The translations under genes were made by a program, and so were the position numbers. Source: Actinostola sp. cb2023 (lineage: Eukaryota; Cnidaria; Anthozoa; Actiniaria; Actinostolidae). From it: 64,000 nucleotides of DNA. This document shows, piece by piece, positions 10,376 through 20,760 of this stretch. The notes under the pieces were generated by a model, which saw only the letters and a program-made list of their open reading frames with translations, did no database searches and was not told the DNA's origin. The DNA is taken from positions 159,073 to 223,072 of the forward strand of contig JAUJYZ010001230.1 of NCBI GenBank assembly GCA_033675265.1, in the 5' to 3' direction. The first letter of the stretch is position 1. Every line of letters starts with the position of its first letter.

Positions 10376-13189
10376 TCTGTATTTTCTTCATTATCTCATG
10401 CCAAGCTTAGTTCAGTCCATATCCGCCCTTACTTTCCATATTTCTACCCTACTCTAGCTTTGTCCGAATTGACCTAAATCAATCATCGGCATCCTTACAG
10501 TCAGGTACTTTTATACAGTCGCCTTCCACTTCATGTTGACCTTTGCCATCCGTGTTGCGTCAATACTCACACACGATAATCTCAGTTTCGTTACAAAACA
10601 TTTTATCCTATCTATCTGATAGCATTTTAATGTTAAAACACACTATTAATACTTCTTTCCATATCGTATTGATACCAATCACCTCTACTCTGCCTCTGCA
10701 GTTATCGTAGCAAATAGTTCTGACATCAGAAAATCAGAATCTATTGGGACTTTCGTTCGTAAATTACCTGCTAAAATAGCAAACGGTGATCCGGCACATA
10801 CACTTACTTTCCTTTGCTGTCAGCATTATACAGCTTTGCCGAAATCAGTAGTTCACATCTTGTAGGGGTATTGTAATTCCTTGACCGGCCGAATATCTAT
10901 ACATGTATATGTAATTAAGTCGACGTATTCCACAACCACTGGTGTTTAACGCAAACCAGTTCTTGACGAGTTTCAGAGTCGAAAAGTGAAGACTCGAAGC
11001 ATATTTTAAAATGGTCGTCAGAAAGCATGTTCCAGCCCCGGTTATTTGCTTGGCAATAAAATGAATTTGGCGCAAAAATCTACATGATTGCCGAATAAGG
11101 TATAATCCTATATTATAGAAGCCAATGATCATGGCTTTCTGCTTTATATTTATAAAACATCTAAGACAACATGAAGACAGACCCCCAAATTTGATTAACA
11201 CTATGTTCGTAATCTGCGGTTGAAACCATAGCAGCATTAGCTCCCTGCTGTTCGCAAAATAATCGACCTTGCGGCTTGTTATGATATTTCATCTAATAAT
11301 AATGGACAACAACCGAATACATCGCTCCATAATAAAGAGTCTCTAAAACTTGGATTAAAAAAAAATAGATGTCCTATTATACTTTACCTTGAATACATGT
11401 AGCGTAGTCTCTATTAGTGTAATTACACGACATAATTACTGATTTTTACTGACAAATTTATTGTTGTGTATTCTCAAAATACGTTTAGATAAAACAACTA
11501 CATTCCTCTCATTTATTGATAAGCTAAGTCATTCCCATTAAGACTTCAGTTCCATTAGATTATGGTTTAAATCAGTTTCCTCAGTATTTTCTGTGACCAT
11601 TCAGTCTCCACCTATGTTGGCATTTTTGACAGACATTTATCTACCACACCCAACCACATTATACTTCGTCAGAACTTCTTATTCCTATTTCTCACTTACA
11701 ATATTTTGACACAGTAAGATAACTTATAATTTCTACTATCCAACAGTATAACTTTGTTACAGTATTTCAGACTTGAGCTATATAAAATATTTAGATTACT
11801 TTACGAATCAACTGCGTTGTTCACAACTTGTAATCTAGAACTACACAGTGTATAGCCAATCACGAACATTCATCAAACTGACATTGATATAATGATAGAC
11901 AGCTAGTTACGCGTGACTATAAAAATGACCACACCTCATCTTGTACATGTAATTTACAAGTTAGTATTAGTCAGACCTGCTTGAATAAAGAACATTCGAA
12001 CCGATACCAGCTTCTACTGAACTTCCTCTAACACAAAATGATTAGTTTGACACTTAAAATGTGAAGCCATGTTGTCTTTGCTGACGGTTAATATAGAGAC
12101 CCAAAGATTGGGTCAGTTTAACAACGCGAGAGGATTCGAAACATGAAACAGTAACGGTTATAGAACACGACAACAAAATATGAATGTTATATGATGCGTC
12201 TTCTTTCAAGCGTTGCTTAATTTGTCATAAAATGATATACAAGCAAGATTTGATAAAAGTTTGGTATATTAGGTGTAGTAAATGCTTATTTAGACTGTTT
12301 GAAGTTATTTTAAAAAGAAGTTGTGCAAATGTCGAAGGCTGATTGCAGTCGTTTCACCAGAAACCGTCGAAAACATGCGAGACAGTGACAGCCGTTCAAC
12401 TCTAAGTCAATAATTCTAGATGTGGCAGAGAATCGATGTGGATACTCTGCGAATGGTTTGCAAACTAACTGATCAATGTGATACTTTTAGATGACCATCG
12501 TTTTCAATCAATTCTTATTTGTTGTATATAACTATTACGTATTTTAGAATTTATATTTCGCCTAATAATAGTGAACAACAATCGAATACATCGATATCCA
12601 GAATATAGAGTCTCTAAAATATGTTAAACTATGGATGTGCTGTTATACTTTACCTTGAATATACATGTAGTGTAGTCTCTCTTAGTTTGATCAGAGTTTA
12701 TCAGCACTGACAATACTCCAACAAGGACCGAACACGGGTCTTAGTTATGAACGATGTTGATGACGTCAAAGTAGTTTTACTTGTCGTGTGTAACATTAAA
12801 ATCATTCAATCGGAAACAGGATTTCAATGGAACTTGCTACGTTATTCACTGTAACGAGGACATTCTAGAAATATTAATAATAGTGAAAAGAGGATGTCGC
12901 TATGATATTCTTATGGTACCGTGAACAAGCGATGCCAAATAATCGAACAGAGCCCACATTTATGAAGGACTGATACGTGGTTTTGAAACTTAAAAATAAA
13001 CGACCAAATACTCACATTAGAGAGTAACGTGAGTACATACTCTGCCATCTTACGAACTAAAGGCTGAGTTCCTGCCGCCAGTACTTTTCCAACTGTTCCA
13101 ATATCGCTAAGTTATACTACTGTGACAGCCGTACTATACACGCAAGTGAACCCGGGAGAAACAGATCCTTCACAATTAAGATACTATTA

Positions 13190-13228
13190 AGCTATATACT
13201 ATTATAAATAATATATATAATAATAATA

Positions 13229-13307
<79 letters not shown>

Positions 13308-13392
13308 TAACTTAATAATAATAATAATACAAATAAGAATAAAAATAATAATCCTTATTTACAAAATAATAATGATCGCTTGGATCATTATA

Positions 13393-13426
<34 letters not shown>

Positions 13427-13477
13427 TAATAATAATAATAATAAATAATAATAATAATAATAATAATAATAACTCTA
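13190..13477. repeat. Interrupted (AAT)n microsatellite
   Basis: Long runs of aat/ata trinucleotides at about 13198-13330 and 13390-13477 separated by short AT-rich sequence. They lie at the end of the last array unit before the composite transposon. The poly-Asn/Ile reading frame across them is spurious. Confidence 0.97.
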
Positions 13478-13595
13478 TTATTGTGTCAGTATGCGTTCTA
13501 TTTTACAAGAAACTAATTGGATACACCTATCTATACCCCATCCGATATTCTATTGACACCATTATAATTAATTTCCCTATATTTACTGGATATCC

Positions 13596-13604
13596 AAGAA
13601 CAGA
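13596..13604. other. Left target-site duplication of the composite transposon
   Basis: AAGAACAGA directly precedes the left terminal repeat. AAGAACTGA (48824-48832) directly follows the right one, 8 of 9 identical. The joined flanks read as the array sequence 'atatccaagaa..atagcaca' seen uninterrupted near 8396-8420 and, in a diverged form, near 1022-1050. Confidence 0.8.
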
Positions 13605-13769
13605 TAGCCTGTGAACAGGCTCTCCAAAGGGGAGGGGAAAGGGGAAAGGGGAAGGGGAGGGGAAAAAGGGACTGGGGAGGGGACTGGGGAAGAGGGGAAG
13701 GAGGAGGAGGGACTGGGGATGAGGGGAGATAAGGAGAGCCTGTAAACATTCTTCAGAGAAAACTGTTCC
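13605..13769 (+). repeat. Left terminal inverted repeat, G-rich
   Basis: Starts tagcctgtgaacaggctctc, runs through many GGGG blocks, and ends with ggagagcctgtaaacatt then 'cagagaaaactgttcc'. The same order is found reversed at 48675-48823. Each TIR has its own internal inverted pair (ggctctcc / ggagagcc) around the G-runs. The strand has well over four runs of four G within 100 bp, so G-quadruplex formation is likely. It lies directly upstream of the helicase start, so it may act as its promoter region. Confidence 0.9.
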
Positions 13770-13870
13770 ATGATACCAGAATCTGGTATCAGCTTCTGAT
13801 TGGTCAATTTTGTGACAACTGACATTTTGACATCGAGCATGCCCTTTGAGCGCCAGAGCAAGTAAACAAG

Positions 13871-15832
13871 ATGGCGTACGCGAAGGTAGATTTTTCAGAG
13901 AGCGAGTTTGAACGAGTGTTAGATAAGTCCGTTAAAAAGTTTGAACATATCAATAGTCTTAAATGCGAGCAGAAGGCATGTATAATGTCTATTGCAAGGA
14001 AAAAGGATGTCTTTGGCATTCTACCTACGGGATTCGGGAAAAGTTTAATTTTCCAACTTCTGCCACACGTTTTGAAAGAACTTTGGAAAGTTGAGCGAAG
14101 CACTGTTATCGTAGTGACGCCGCTCATATCAATAATGACAGACCAAGTCAGCCATCTAAACAACCTGGGGATGAAAGCGATCGCTTTAGGAGATTTTGAG
14201 GACGAAAAAGCTGCGCAGCAAGTATTTCGACGTGGATGTCATTTACGGTAGTGCCGAACGCTGGTTGTCCGAAACATGGTCAACGGAGTTGAGAGACGGG
14301 AAGCTCGGGAAGCAAGTTGTGGCTTTGGTGATCGACGAAGTACATTCAGTTTCACTTTGGTAAGGATTATACGTGTTCGTAAATTTTGAGTGACACGATA
14401 ACTTACATTTGTAAACGTTGCAACCTACACTGGCTACAGCCGTACACTACATGCTACACTTTTATTACACTTTATTCACTCATTATTACTTTAATTGTAG
14501 GGGTCAAACATCTTCAGATAGAAAAGGGAAAAAGCAGCTTCCATTCAGAGAAGCATTCGGAAGAGTGAAGGATTTGCGATCGTTCTTGCCTGGAGTTCCA
14601 CTTCTCGCCCTTACTGCATCTGTGAAGGTCAGCGAAAGATCCTCCCTTTACAAGGCATGTGGCATGAAAACTCCAGTGATAATCGATGTGTCACCCAATA
14701 AAGAAAATATTCTTAGATGTTCAACATATGGTGGAAGCTGATGCACTGAAACATCTAAGTTGGATTGCTGACATGATTCTGAACGAAAAGGAAAATACAC
14801 CACAAACAATTATCTTTTGCAAGACATTCAATGACATTTCCAGTGTCTTGAGTTATCTGCTGATGACCCTTAAAAACGAAGTATTTGTGGAAAAGGAAGG
14901 GAAAAAATACTATTGGTGGGGTTGTATCATGCAAAAACATGGGAACATGAAAAGGTCAAGACAGAGGATGACTTCAAGAGTGATGGCATACAGAGAGTTG
15001 TAATTGCAACCTGTGCCCTTGGAATGGGCGTAAACTTTCCAAATGTCAAGTATGTTGTTAATTATGGTCCACCGCAAACTGTAACTGAACTTGTACAACA
15101 TTCTGGACGAGCCGGGAGAAATGGCCAACAAGCCTACAGTATAGTATATGGTACCAACAGGAAGCTCTCTGAAATAAACAAAGAACTCAAAAAGCTCTTA
15201 ATGAGTGATTCTTGTTTGAGAGTTGGCCTCTATGGCTATTTTAATGAATCTGTTACCTCTCAAATGCCTGCACATTCATCAGTGCTGTTCAAAATGCAGA
15301 ATGACTTGTCATTGCAATGAAGATGGGACCTGTGGTGCAATTGACCTACATTATAAATCTACAATCCAAGATATCCCAGTCGCAATGTCGCAATTGACCA
15401 AGAATGTTCAGGGACACCTAGAAATTTAAGTGAAATTGACAGAAAAGATCTGAAATTGTCACTAGAAGAACTGAAGGAACAATATTCTTGTGGGATGATG
15501 TCAATCTTTCATGAGGAAACTAGCCATGGCTTCTCTCACAAACTAATTGAAGAAATTGTGGAACATTCACCTAATATCTTCTCTGGCGCTTATTTGACAG
15601 AGAACCTGGGAATGTATTCATCAAGGCATGCAATTGATGTTCTTGAAGTATTACAGGAAATGTTTGAAGATATTGAACAATTTGGCACTGAAATGGATGC
15701 ACTTCATTTGGTGAATAAAGAAGTTTTGGAGACAGACAGTTATCTTTTGGAAAATTCACTGTGTCTGCAAAGTGATGCAGGTGAGACCAGTGGTGAAGAC
15801 TTTGTATTACCAGAATTTGATCTGCAATTTTA
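13871..15832 (+). pseudogene. RecQ-like superfamily 2 helicase, frame-shifted
   Basis: It starts ATG at 13871 (aagatggcg). Walker A LPTGFGKS is near residue 54 and VVTPLISIM (Ia) follows. Motif II VIDEVHSV lies at the end of exon 1. A GT-AG intron at 14360-14500 joins a Trp codon split across it. Exon 2 has LLALTAS (III) and later QHSGRAGRNGQ (VI) plus a Cys-rich RecQ zinc-binding-like stretch. At least five frame changes are seen, near 14225, 14712, 14910, 15280 and 15425, so this copy is inactive. RecQ proteins unwind DNA 3' to 5'; such genes are multicopy in some invertebrate genomes. Its place just inside the TIR marks it as an element gene, not cellular BLM. Confidence 0.9.
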
Positions 15833-15931
15833 AATTATATTTTATACTGAGTACCAACATTAGCGATTACAGTATATTATATGCATTATTATAATTATGT
15901 ATTGTTTTCTATTATTTCATATTAGTAGTAC

Positions 15932-16143
15932 AATAGTCCCCTTCACAGCTTCCTCAGCCATCTTGAAAGGTAGCTGTGCCTTTGCATCAAAGCGAGACCA
16001 ACAGTGACATTGCAATGATAGGAACCTTTTTTAACACCTTGGACAAAATTATTTATTATTTACGTCTCTATCGTTGGTCTCGCTTCCATGCAAAGGCTCG
16101 GCTACTTTTCAAGATTACACAGGGAACTGTGAAGGGGACTATT
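15932..16143. mobile_element. Small palindromic MITE between the convergent element genes
   Basis: The arms start aatagtccccttcacag (15932) and end ctgtgaaggggactatt (16143). Inner parts also pair: 'gcctttgcat' with 'atgcaaaggc' and 'agcgagaccaac' with 'gttggtctcgct'. No coding potential. It sits in the 3' space between the helicase and the transposase-like gene. Confidence 0.85.
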
Positions 16144-16264
16144 AGTGATAATAATAATTTATTATAGATAACTGTTTCACGTTTCACAGATATACTGTGT
16201 GCACTATAATATAATTAAATAGGTATTTAAGAGTTACATGAGTTGAGTTCATGCAAGATCAGTA

Positions 16265-16940
16265 AATAATGGGATAATTCAGATTTTCATTAAACACACT
16301 GATGCATGACTCTTGCATGAAACATGACTCTTGCACTCCCTACATTGTCTAAAGAACGGCAAGTATGATAATTTCAGAATTTAATCATTAAACATATCTG
16401 TCATCTAAACAGTCTTGCTAATAATACATAGCATCCCAGACCTTGAAAAGATGCCTAACCCAACGGAAAAATTATCTATAGATGTTTGGAACTGTGATAT
16501 CCACTATTTGTTTGCATCATAGTGTCATTGTGTACATTACTGATCAGTCTTTCAAGCCCATCTAATCCTGTTGCAATTCGCTGTGCACCTGTTTCACTGA
16601 TAAATAATGAGATAATTCAGATTTTCATTAAACACACTGATGCATGACTCTTGCATGAAACATGACTCTTGCACTCCCTACATTGTCTAAAGAACGGCAA
16701 GTATGATAATTTCAGAATTTAATCATTAAATATATCTGTCATCTAAACAGTCTTGCTAATAATACATAGCATCCCAGACCTTGAAAAGATGCCTAACCCA
16801 ACGGAAAAATTATCTATAGATGTTTGGAACTGTGATATCCACTATTTGTTTGCATCATAGTGTCATTGTGTACATTACTGATCAGTCTTTCAAGCCCATC
16901 TAATCTTGTTGCAATTCGCTGTGCACCTGTTTCACTGATA
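16265..16940. repeat. 338-bp tandem duplication of the transposase 3' end
   Basis: 16273 onward ('gataattcagattttcatta') repeats at 16611, 338 bp later, with only a few differences. The copied piece covers the last codons and 3' flank of the DUF6589-like gene, ending in 'ttcactgata'. Only the distal copy is joined to the coding exon at 16814-17452; the proximal one is an orphan 3' end. Confidence 0.92.
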
Positions 16941-17452
16941 TTTGATCCAAGCTGTTTTAAGGCAATTTTTAATAGCTTATTCAGGTGTTCCATCCTCAGA
17001 TCTAGTGGAATGTTTCCTCCTGGATTTCCAGAAGTATTGAAAAATCTATTATGCATTACTTCATATGCTAATCCACTTGGAAGAATTGACTTAACTTTTG
17101 CTAAGAAAAGTAATACTACATAGGAATATTTAACTCTATGCTGGGTATATAACATTAAAATAAAAACTTTCAGACAAGGCAGCAGTCTTTTGATGTCTCC
17201 CTCTTTCACAGAATCAGTAAATAACATCATGACAAGACCAAACGTCATCCGTGCTGTGTGACAATTATTTATCCAATCCTCCTGGGCAGTTGGTTTTTGA
17301 TCTTTGGGTTTGTGAGTAGAACTGCCTGATGTATCCTTACTTTGATATTCCACACTTTGATGGTTCTTTCTTTCATGTCTTGCCAAAAGAAATGATCCAA
17401 TAGTTGTTTGTAGGTCGTGTTGTAATTCATAATAAGTAAATGCTTGTTTCAT
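16814..17452 (-). pseudogene. Transposase-like gene, last exon (C-terminal DUF6589-like block)
   Basis: About 210 codons. The region TARMTFGLVMMLFTDSVKEG, ILMLYTQHRVKYSYVVLLFL, HNRFFNTSGNPGGNIPLDLR and MEHLNKLLKIALKQLG matches the conserved C-terminal part of DUF6589 proteins. The exon's 5' end coincides with the left arm of the Penelope-derived palindrome (17426-17452), so its acceptor is lost or lies upstream of it. It stops at 16814 within the tandem duplication. Confidence 0.8.
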
Positions 17453-17689
17453 CGACCTTGAGTTTATTTTTTGAAATATAAACCGAGCTTTCGAGCTACG
17501 CGCTCATCTTCAGGGTTACAATGTGTATGTAGGCGTCATTACAACGTTGAGAAAACTAACGGGATGCGTGAGCAAACACAAAGCGCGCGAGGAAGAATCA
17601 AACAAAAAGAAAGAAACACGCGAGTTACGGTGCGCGAGCAAACATATGACAAGAACAGACAGGAAAAATAAGTGAAGGAGAAAATTAAA

Positions 17690-17900
17690 TAAATAAATAA
17701 TTAAGTGGATGAATAAATAAATAAATAAAGGAATGAATGAGTGAATAAATAAATGGATAAATGAATGAATGAATAAATGAATGGATAAATGAATGAATGA
17801 ATAAATGAATGGATAAATAAATGAATGAATAAATGAATGAATGAATGAATAAATGAATGAATAAATGGAAGAAAGAATGAATGAATGAATGAAAAAAAAT
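17690..17900. repeat. (AATG/AATA)n tract, left palindrome arm
   Basis: Tetranucleotide repeats aatg/aata/gaat. The mirror tract (ATTC/ATTT) is at 18335-18545. The long Ile/Phe/Ser reading frames at 17516-17953 and 18277-18690 are products of this repeat. Confidence 0.95.
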
Positions 17901-18016
17901 ATAATAAATATGATATAAAAGAGAGAAAGAGAGAAAGAGAGAAATACAGGCAAAGCTAATGATGATCTAACAGGCTACAATAGCTAGTAGGTAGGATTCT
18001 ACCACTGTCTCTATTA

Positions 18017-18275
18017 GGTACGCGAATAAAAGAACATCAAGCGTCGGTGCGGCTTAACCACCCAGAGAAGTCAGCTTTGGCGGAGCATGCCCATACATCA
18101 GGGCATGCCATTGATTGGAACAACATAAAGATTATCAGTAAAGAAGGACGGTGGCACCACAGAAAGTGGATTGAGGCCTGGCATATTGCCAAAAACAGCC
18201 AGAACACTTTGTTCAATAGAGACAGTGGTAGAATCCTACCTACTAGCTATTGTAGCCTGTTAGATCATCATTAGC
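18017..18275 (+). pseudogene. Penelope-type GIY-YIG endonuclease C-terminal fragment
   Basis: From 18017 the frame reads RIKEHQASVRLNHPEKSALA, EHAHTSGHAIDWNNIKII, then RKWIEAWHIAKN, LFNRDSGRILPTSY and a stop at 18275. RIKEH, the SALAEH..TGH block, the E of KWIEAWHI and the N of NRD..LP.Y are the conserved residues of Penelope-family GIY-YIG domains. The GIY-YIG motif and the reverse transcriptase upstream are absent. The last ~20 codons lie in the right palindrome arm. Confidence 0.85.
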
Positions 18276-18670
18276 TTTGCCTGTATTTCTCTCTTTCTCT
18301 CTTTCTCTCTTTTATATCATATTTATTATATTTTTTATTCATTCATTCATTCTTTCTTCCATTTATTCATTCATTTATTCATTCATTCATTCATTTATTC
18401 ATTCATTTATTTATCCATTCATTTATTCATTCATTCATTTATCCATTCATTTATTCATTCATTCATTTATCCATTTATTTATTCACTCATTCATTCCTTT
18501 ATTTATTTATTTATTCATCCACTTAATTATTTATTTATTTAATTTTCTCCTTCACTTATTTTTCCTGTCTGTTCTTGTCATATGTTTGCTCGCGCACCGT
18601 AACTCGCGTGTTTCTTTCTTCTTTTGTTTGATTCTTCCTCGCGCGCTTTGTGTTTGCTCACGCATCCCGT

Positions 18671-18750
18671 TAGTTTTCTCAACGTTGTAATGACGCCTAC
18701 ATACACATTGTAACCCTGAAGATGAGCGCGTAGCTCGAAAGCTCGGTTTA
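18671..18750 (+). ncRNA. Hammerhead-like motif in the Penelope arm (degenerate; mirrored at 17479-17558)
   Basis: The sequence ctgaaga (matching CUGANGA), a hairpin GAGC/GCTC, then GAAA are in order at 18718-18742. Flanking GTTGTAAT (18681) and ATTGTAAC (18707) can form an 8-bp stem I with two G-U pairs. One extra base lies before stem II, and the expected cleavage triplet is not a good NUH. Penelope-like elements are known to carry hammerhead ribozymes; this looks like a decayed one. Confidence 0.3.
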
Positions 18751-18803
18751 TATTTCAAAAAATAAACTCAAGGTCGATGAAACAAGCATTTACTTATTAT
18801 GAA

Positions 18804-19240
18804 AAGAAATGATATTTTAGTTTCATTTATTGATATATTTATACATGTAGATAGTCAAAACAAAATTGTTTAGAAATTTCTGAGCATACCATAAACTGCC
18901 GCTTATAAGTCCTGGGCTTTTACAACTTCGTAATCTTATATCTTATATCTGTGGGGGCTTATAACCAGAATGAAAAATATGATTTGAAATAAGCTGATGA
19001 GGTAAGAGACAGTATAGCAGTATCATTTTTAATATGTTTTTAATCTACTGGTCTTTATTTAAAATTCTGTGTTCTGTGAAAATGTTTATGACATAGAGGG
19101 GGAATTATATCCTGGTGGGGTTATAACTGGCATATTTTTTTGTTTGAAAGTATATGGGCCTATAGCTTGGGGGCCGGGGAGGCTTATAAATGGGGGGAAC
19201 TGGTAAGCGGCAGTTAATTGTAGTATACAAGTTCAGGTAC
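18804..19240. other. Intron sequence of the transposase-like gene
   Basis: AT-rich, no gene seen. It holds a short inverted pair: 'aaactgccgcttataag' (18893) and 'cttataaatggggggaactg' with 'gtaagcggcagtt' (19182-19215), probably a small MITE of about 320 bp in the intron. Confidence 0.5.
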
Positions 19241-20226
19241 CTGTTTCTCCCTTGCTTTGTTTTGTATGTCTTACCACAATGGTTCCTAAATATATAGTAC
19301 CCAAACTCATCCATTTCACCTATGTTGTCATGTGTTTCTGGTATGTGATTGTGCATACGTCGTTCATGGCTAGAAGTGATAAAATAATGATCAGTGTCTG
19401 TTTTCAACAATATTTATTTTGATGTCACTGTATTTTTAGAAAACAAAATAATATTATTGGACACATCAATAAAGTTCATTATTTTAAAGCATACCTGATC
19501 AATGTGTCAAATATGCTATTTACATATACATTTTAAAAAGAAAATAGATGACATACTTTACTCTAGTAGAGTGATACTTGAATTTCTGCCCACACTCTCT
19601 ACAAGGATAACCATTTCTTTCAAGTTCATCCAGATCACTCACACTTGTAGCAAGGGCTTCCAGTTTATCAGTTGTGAACTGAAAGACATAAGTCTGGAGG
19701 AAGCCTTCAATTTCATTTGAAAGCCATTCTTGTTTTTGCATTACACTACTTCCAGACAGTATTGCATCATCTGGTAATACGCGCGTCATTGGAGTCCCTT
19801 TGCAAGTATAAAAATAATATATCATTGTACATATGAACAGACCGTACGTGTCTACCGGTAATTAATACTACATGTGCATAATATTGCTATTTAGTATATT
19901 ATTTGTTAATTATTAGTTCTATTTTACACGTTTAATGTTTGTTCCCTATGGAAATACGGGAAGTTTTTTGGCATTTTATGTCTTGATTATAATAATTATT
20001 ATTATTAATGAATTGAATGATAACCTTCAAGTCCTTCCATTCCAGTGAAATCAATCGATGCGGCCAAAATGTGTGTAGTTGTTTCACTGTCATGGAAGTC
20101 CTTGAAGGCATTGTAATCTTTTGATGGTCCTTTCTTTGCATTGGAACAACCAGTCCTATTCATTTCCGCAAAGGAAGTTCCCCTTTCTCCTGCTGATTCC
20201 TCTTTTGAGAACATTTTGTTGTTGAC
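19241..20226 (-). pseudogene. Transposase-like gene, exons 6-8 with a C2H2 zinc finger
   Basis: Exon 6 (20226-20025, after ttacag) reads MFSKEESAGERGTSFAEMNR and KDYNAFKDFHDSETTTHILA. Exon 7 (19797-19557) has GTPMTRVLPDDAILSGSSVM and ends in CRECGQKFKYHSTRV. Exon 8 (19369-19241) continues NHERRMHNHIPETHDN to a donor at cag|gtacct. Across the exon 7/8 splice the Cys and His residues form C-x2-C-x12-H-x4-H, a standard C2H2 finger split by a phase-2 intron. A second CGK.Y motif follows without its full set of ligands. Confidence 0.75.
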
Positions 20227-20470
20227 CTGTAAACAAATCAGTGCAGCTTAGCCTTTGAACATATTGGTCATTGAGGGAGCTACAGTGAATAAATTTTAAA
20301 AGTTTTGATAGAGTTTTAAATGAATTTGAACATAGAGCTCATAGATATAGAGATTACAGGAATGCTTTGATAAGACAAAAATATGTGTTGCCTTATTAGA
20401 GGTGTACCAAAGTAGAGGGTTCAACTGTATCTACATTACTACCTTGAATATGAACAATGTACTATACTAC

Positions 20471-20649
20471 CTCATATACACACATTTTCAAATGGAATTC
20501 AGAGAAAGTAGGTTCAATGCCCTCCAGACGATCAGATGAAGTATCTCCCAATCGATAGGTCCATTGCACATTCCTTGCACGCTCTTCGGTCAATTGGTCA
20601 CCATTAGTCGGGTCTGTTAACGTCAAATTTTATCAAAATCGTGACACGG
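20471..20649 (-). pseudogene. Transposase-like gene, second part of exon 5 with GDQLT motif
   Basis: On the other side of the CXC-type element the minus strand continues RVTILIKFDVNRP, then after a one-base frame change GDQLTEERARNVQW and SDRLEGIEPTFSEFHLKMC. It ends at a donor (gag|gtagta) at 20471. The GDQLT..R..NVQ block followed by an F/WH motif is the most recognisable DUF6589 signature as I remember it. The Asp and the downstream His may be catalytic; that is inference. Confidence 0.75.
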
Positions 20650-20760
20650 CGGATAAAAGCACCAAATTTGGTACAGAGATACTTCACGATGTACCAAGTC
20701 ATATTGGAAGGGGAACCACGTGATACGATGTCAGGGGGGGGGGCATGCCGAGGCCTAGAA

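Larger units (their letters stand above)
9111..11285. mobile_element. Non-autonomous TIR element carrying a minisatellite
   Basis: The ends are inverted repeats: 9116-9145 (aacaagccgcaaggtcgatt, then attttgcgaa) is the exact reverse complement of 11251-11280, with five more matching bases outside each (atcat/atgat). The element interrupts an array unit: the related copy at 2088-2105 shows the uninterrupted sequence between 'cctttataaa' and 'atttcatctaat'. Target duplication is ambiguous because the flank is AT-rich (2-3 bp at most). No transposase is recognised inside; a 130-codon minus-strand frame at 10845-11237 has no motif I know. The superfamily is not assigned. Confidence 0.88.
1..13604. 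repeat. Degenerate tandem array of ~2.6 kb units (target region for three insertions)
   Basis: Related blocks recur in the same order. A block beginning 'tagactgtttga' followed by 'gttgtgc' lies near 1, 1852, 3070, 8871 and 12289. A 'gaaggctga.ttcctgccgccag' block lies near 690, 1268, 8250 and 13063. 2090-3400 matches 11280-12600. After removing the copia element and the 9.1-11.3 kb element, the unit 1852-8871 is about 2.6 kb and the unit from 8872 is similar until the composite transposon cuts it at 13605. No convincing gene is seen; short reading frames here differ between copies. The array continues beyond the left edge. Confidence 0.8.
17426..18803. mobile_element. Penelope-like element remnant in a near-perfect palindrome
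   Basis: Arms 17426-18015 and 18215-18803 are inverted copies with few differences, around a ~200 bp centre. The centre and right arm encode a GIY-YIG endonuclease end. Each arm contains a GAAT/ATTC tetranucleotide tract and a terminal block 'aaccctgaagatgagcgcgt'. Inverted pseudo-LTRs are known for Penelope-like retroelements. The outermost 25 bp of both arms are transposase exon sequence (cataataagtaaatgcttgt on the left, inverted on the right). The palindrome therefore extends past the element, as after a fold-back repair event. Confidence 0.82.

Noticed and set aside
10040..10391. Overlapping reading frames on both strands with repeats
   Set aside because: They follow the 73-bp purine-rich tandem repeat; neither strand shows a domain or codon bias.
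13372..13614. Asn/Ile-rich reading frame
   Set aside because: It comes from the (AAT)n microsatellite.
17516..18690. Two long Ile/Phe/Ser-rich reading frames (145 and 137 codons) that look like membrane proteins
   Set aside because: They are translations of an ATTC/ATTT tetranucleotide repeat and are mirror images in the two palindrome arms.
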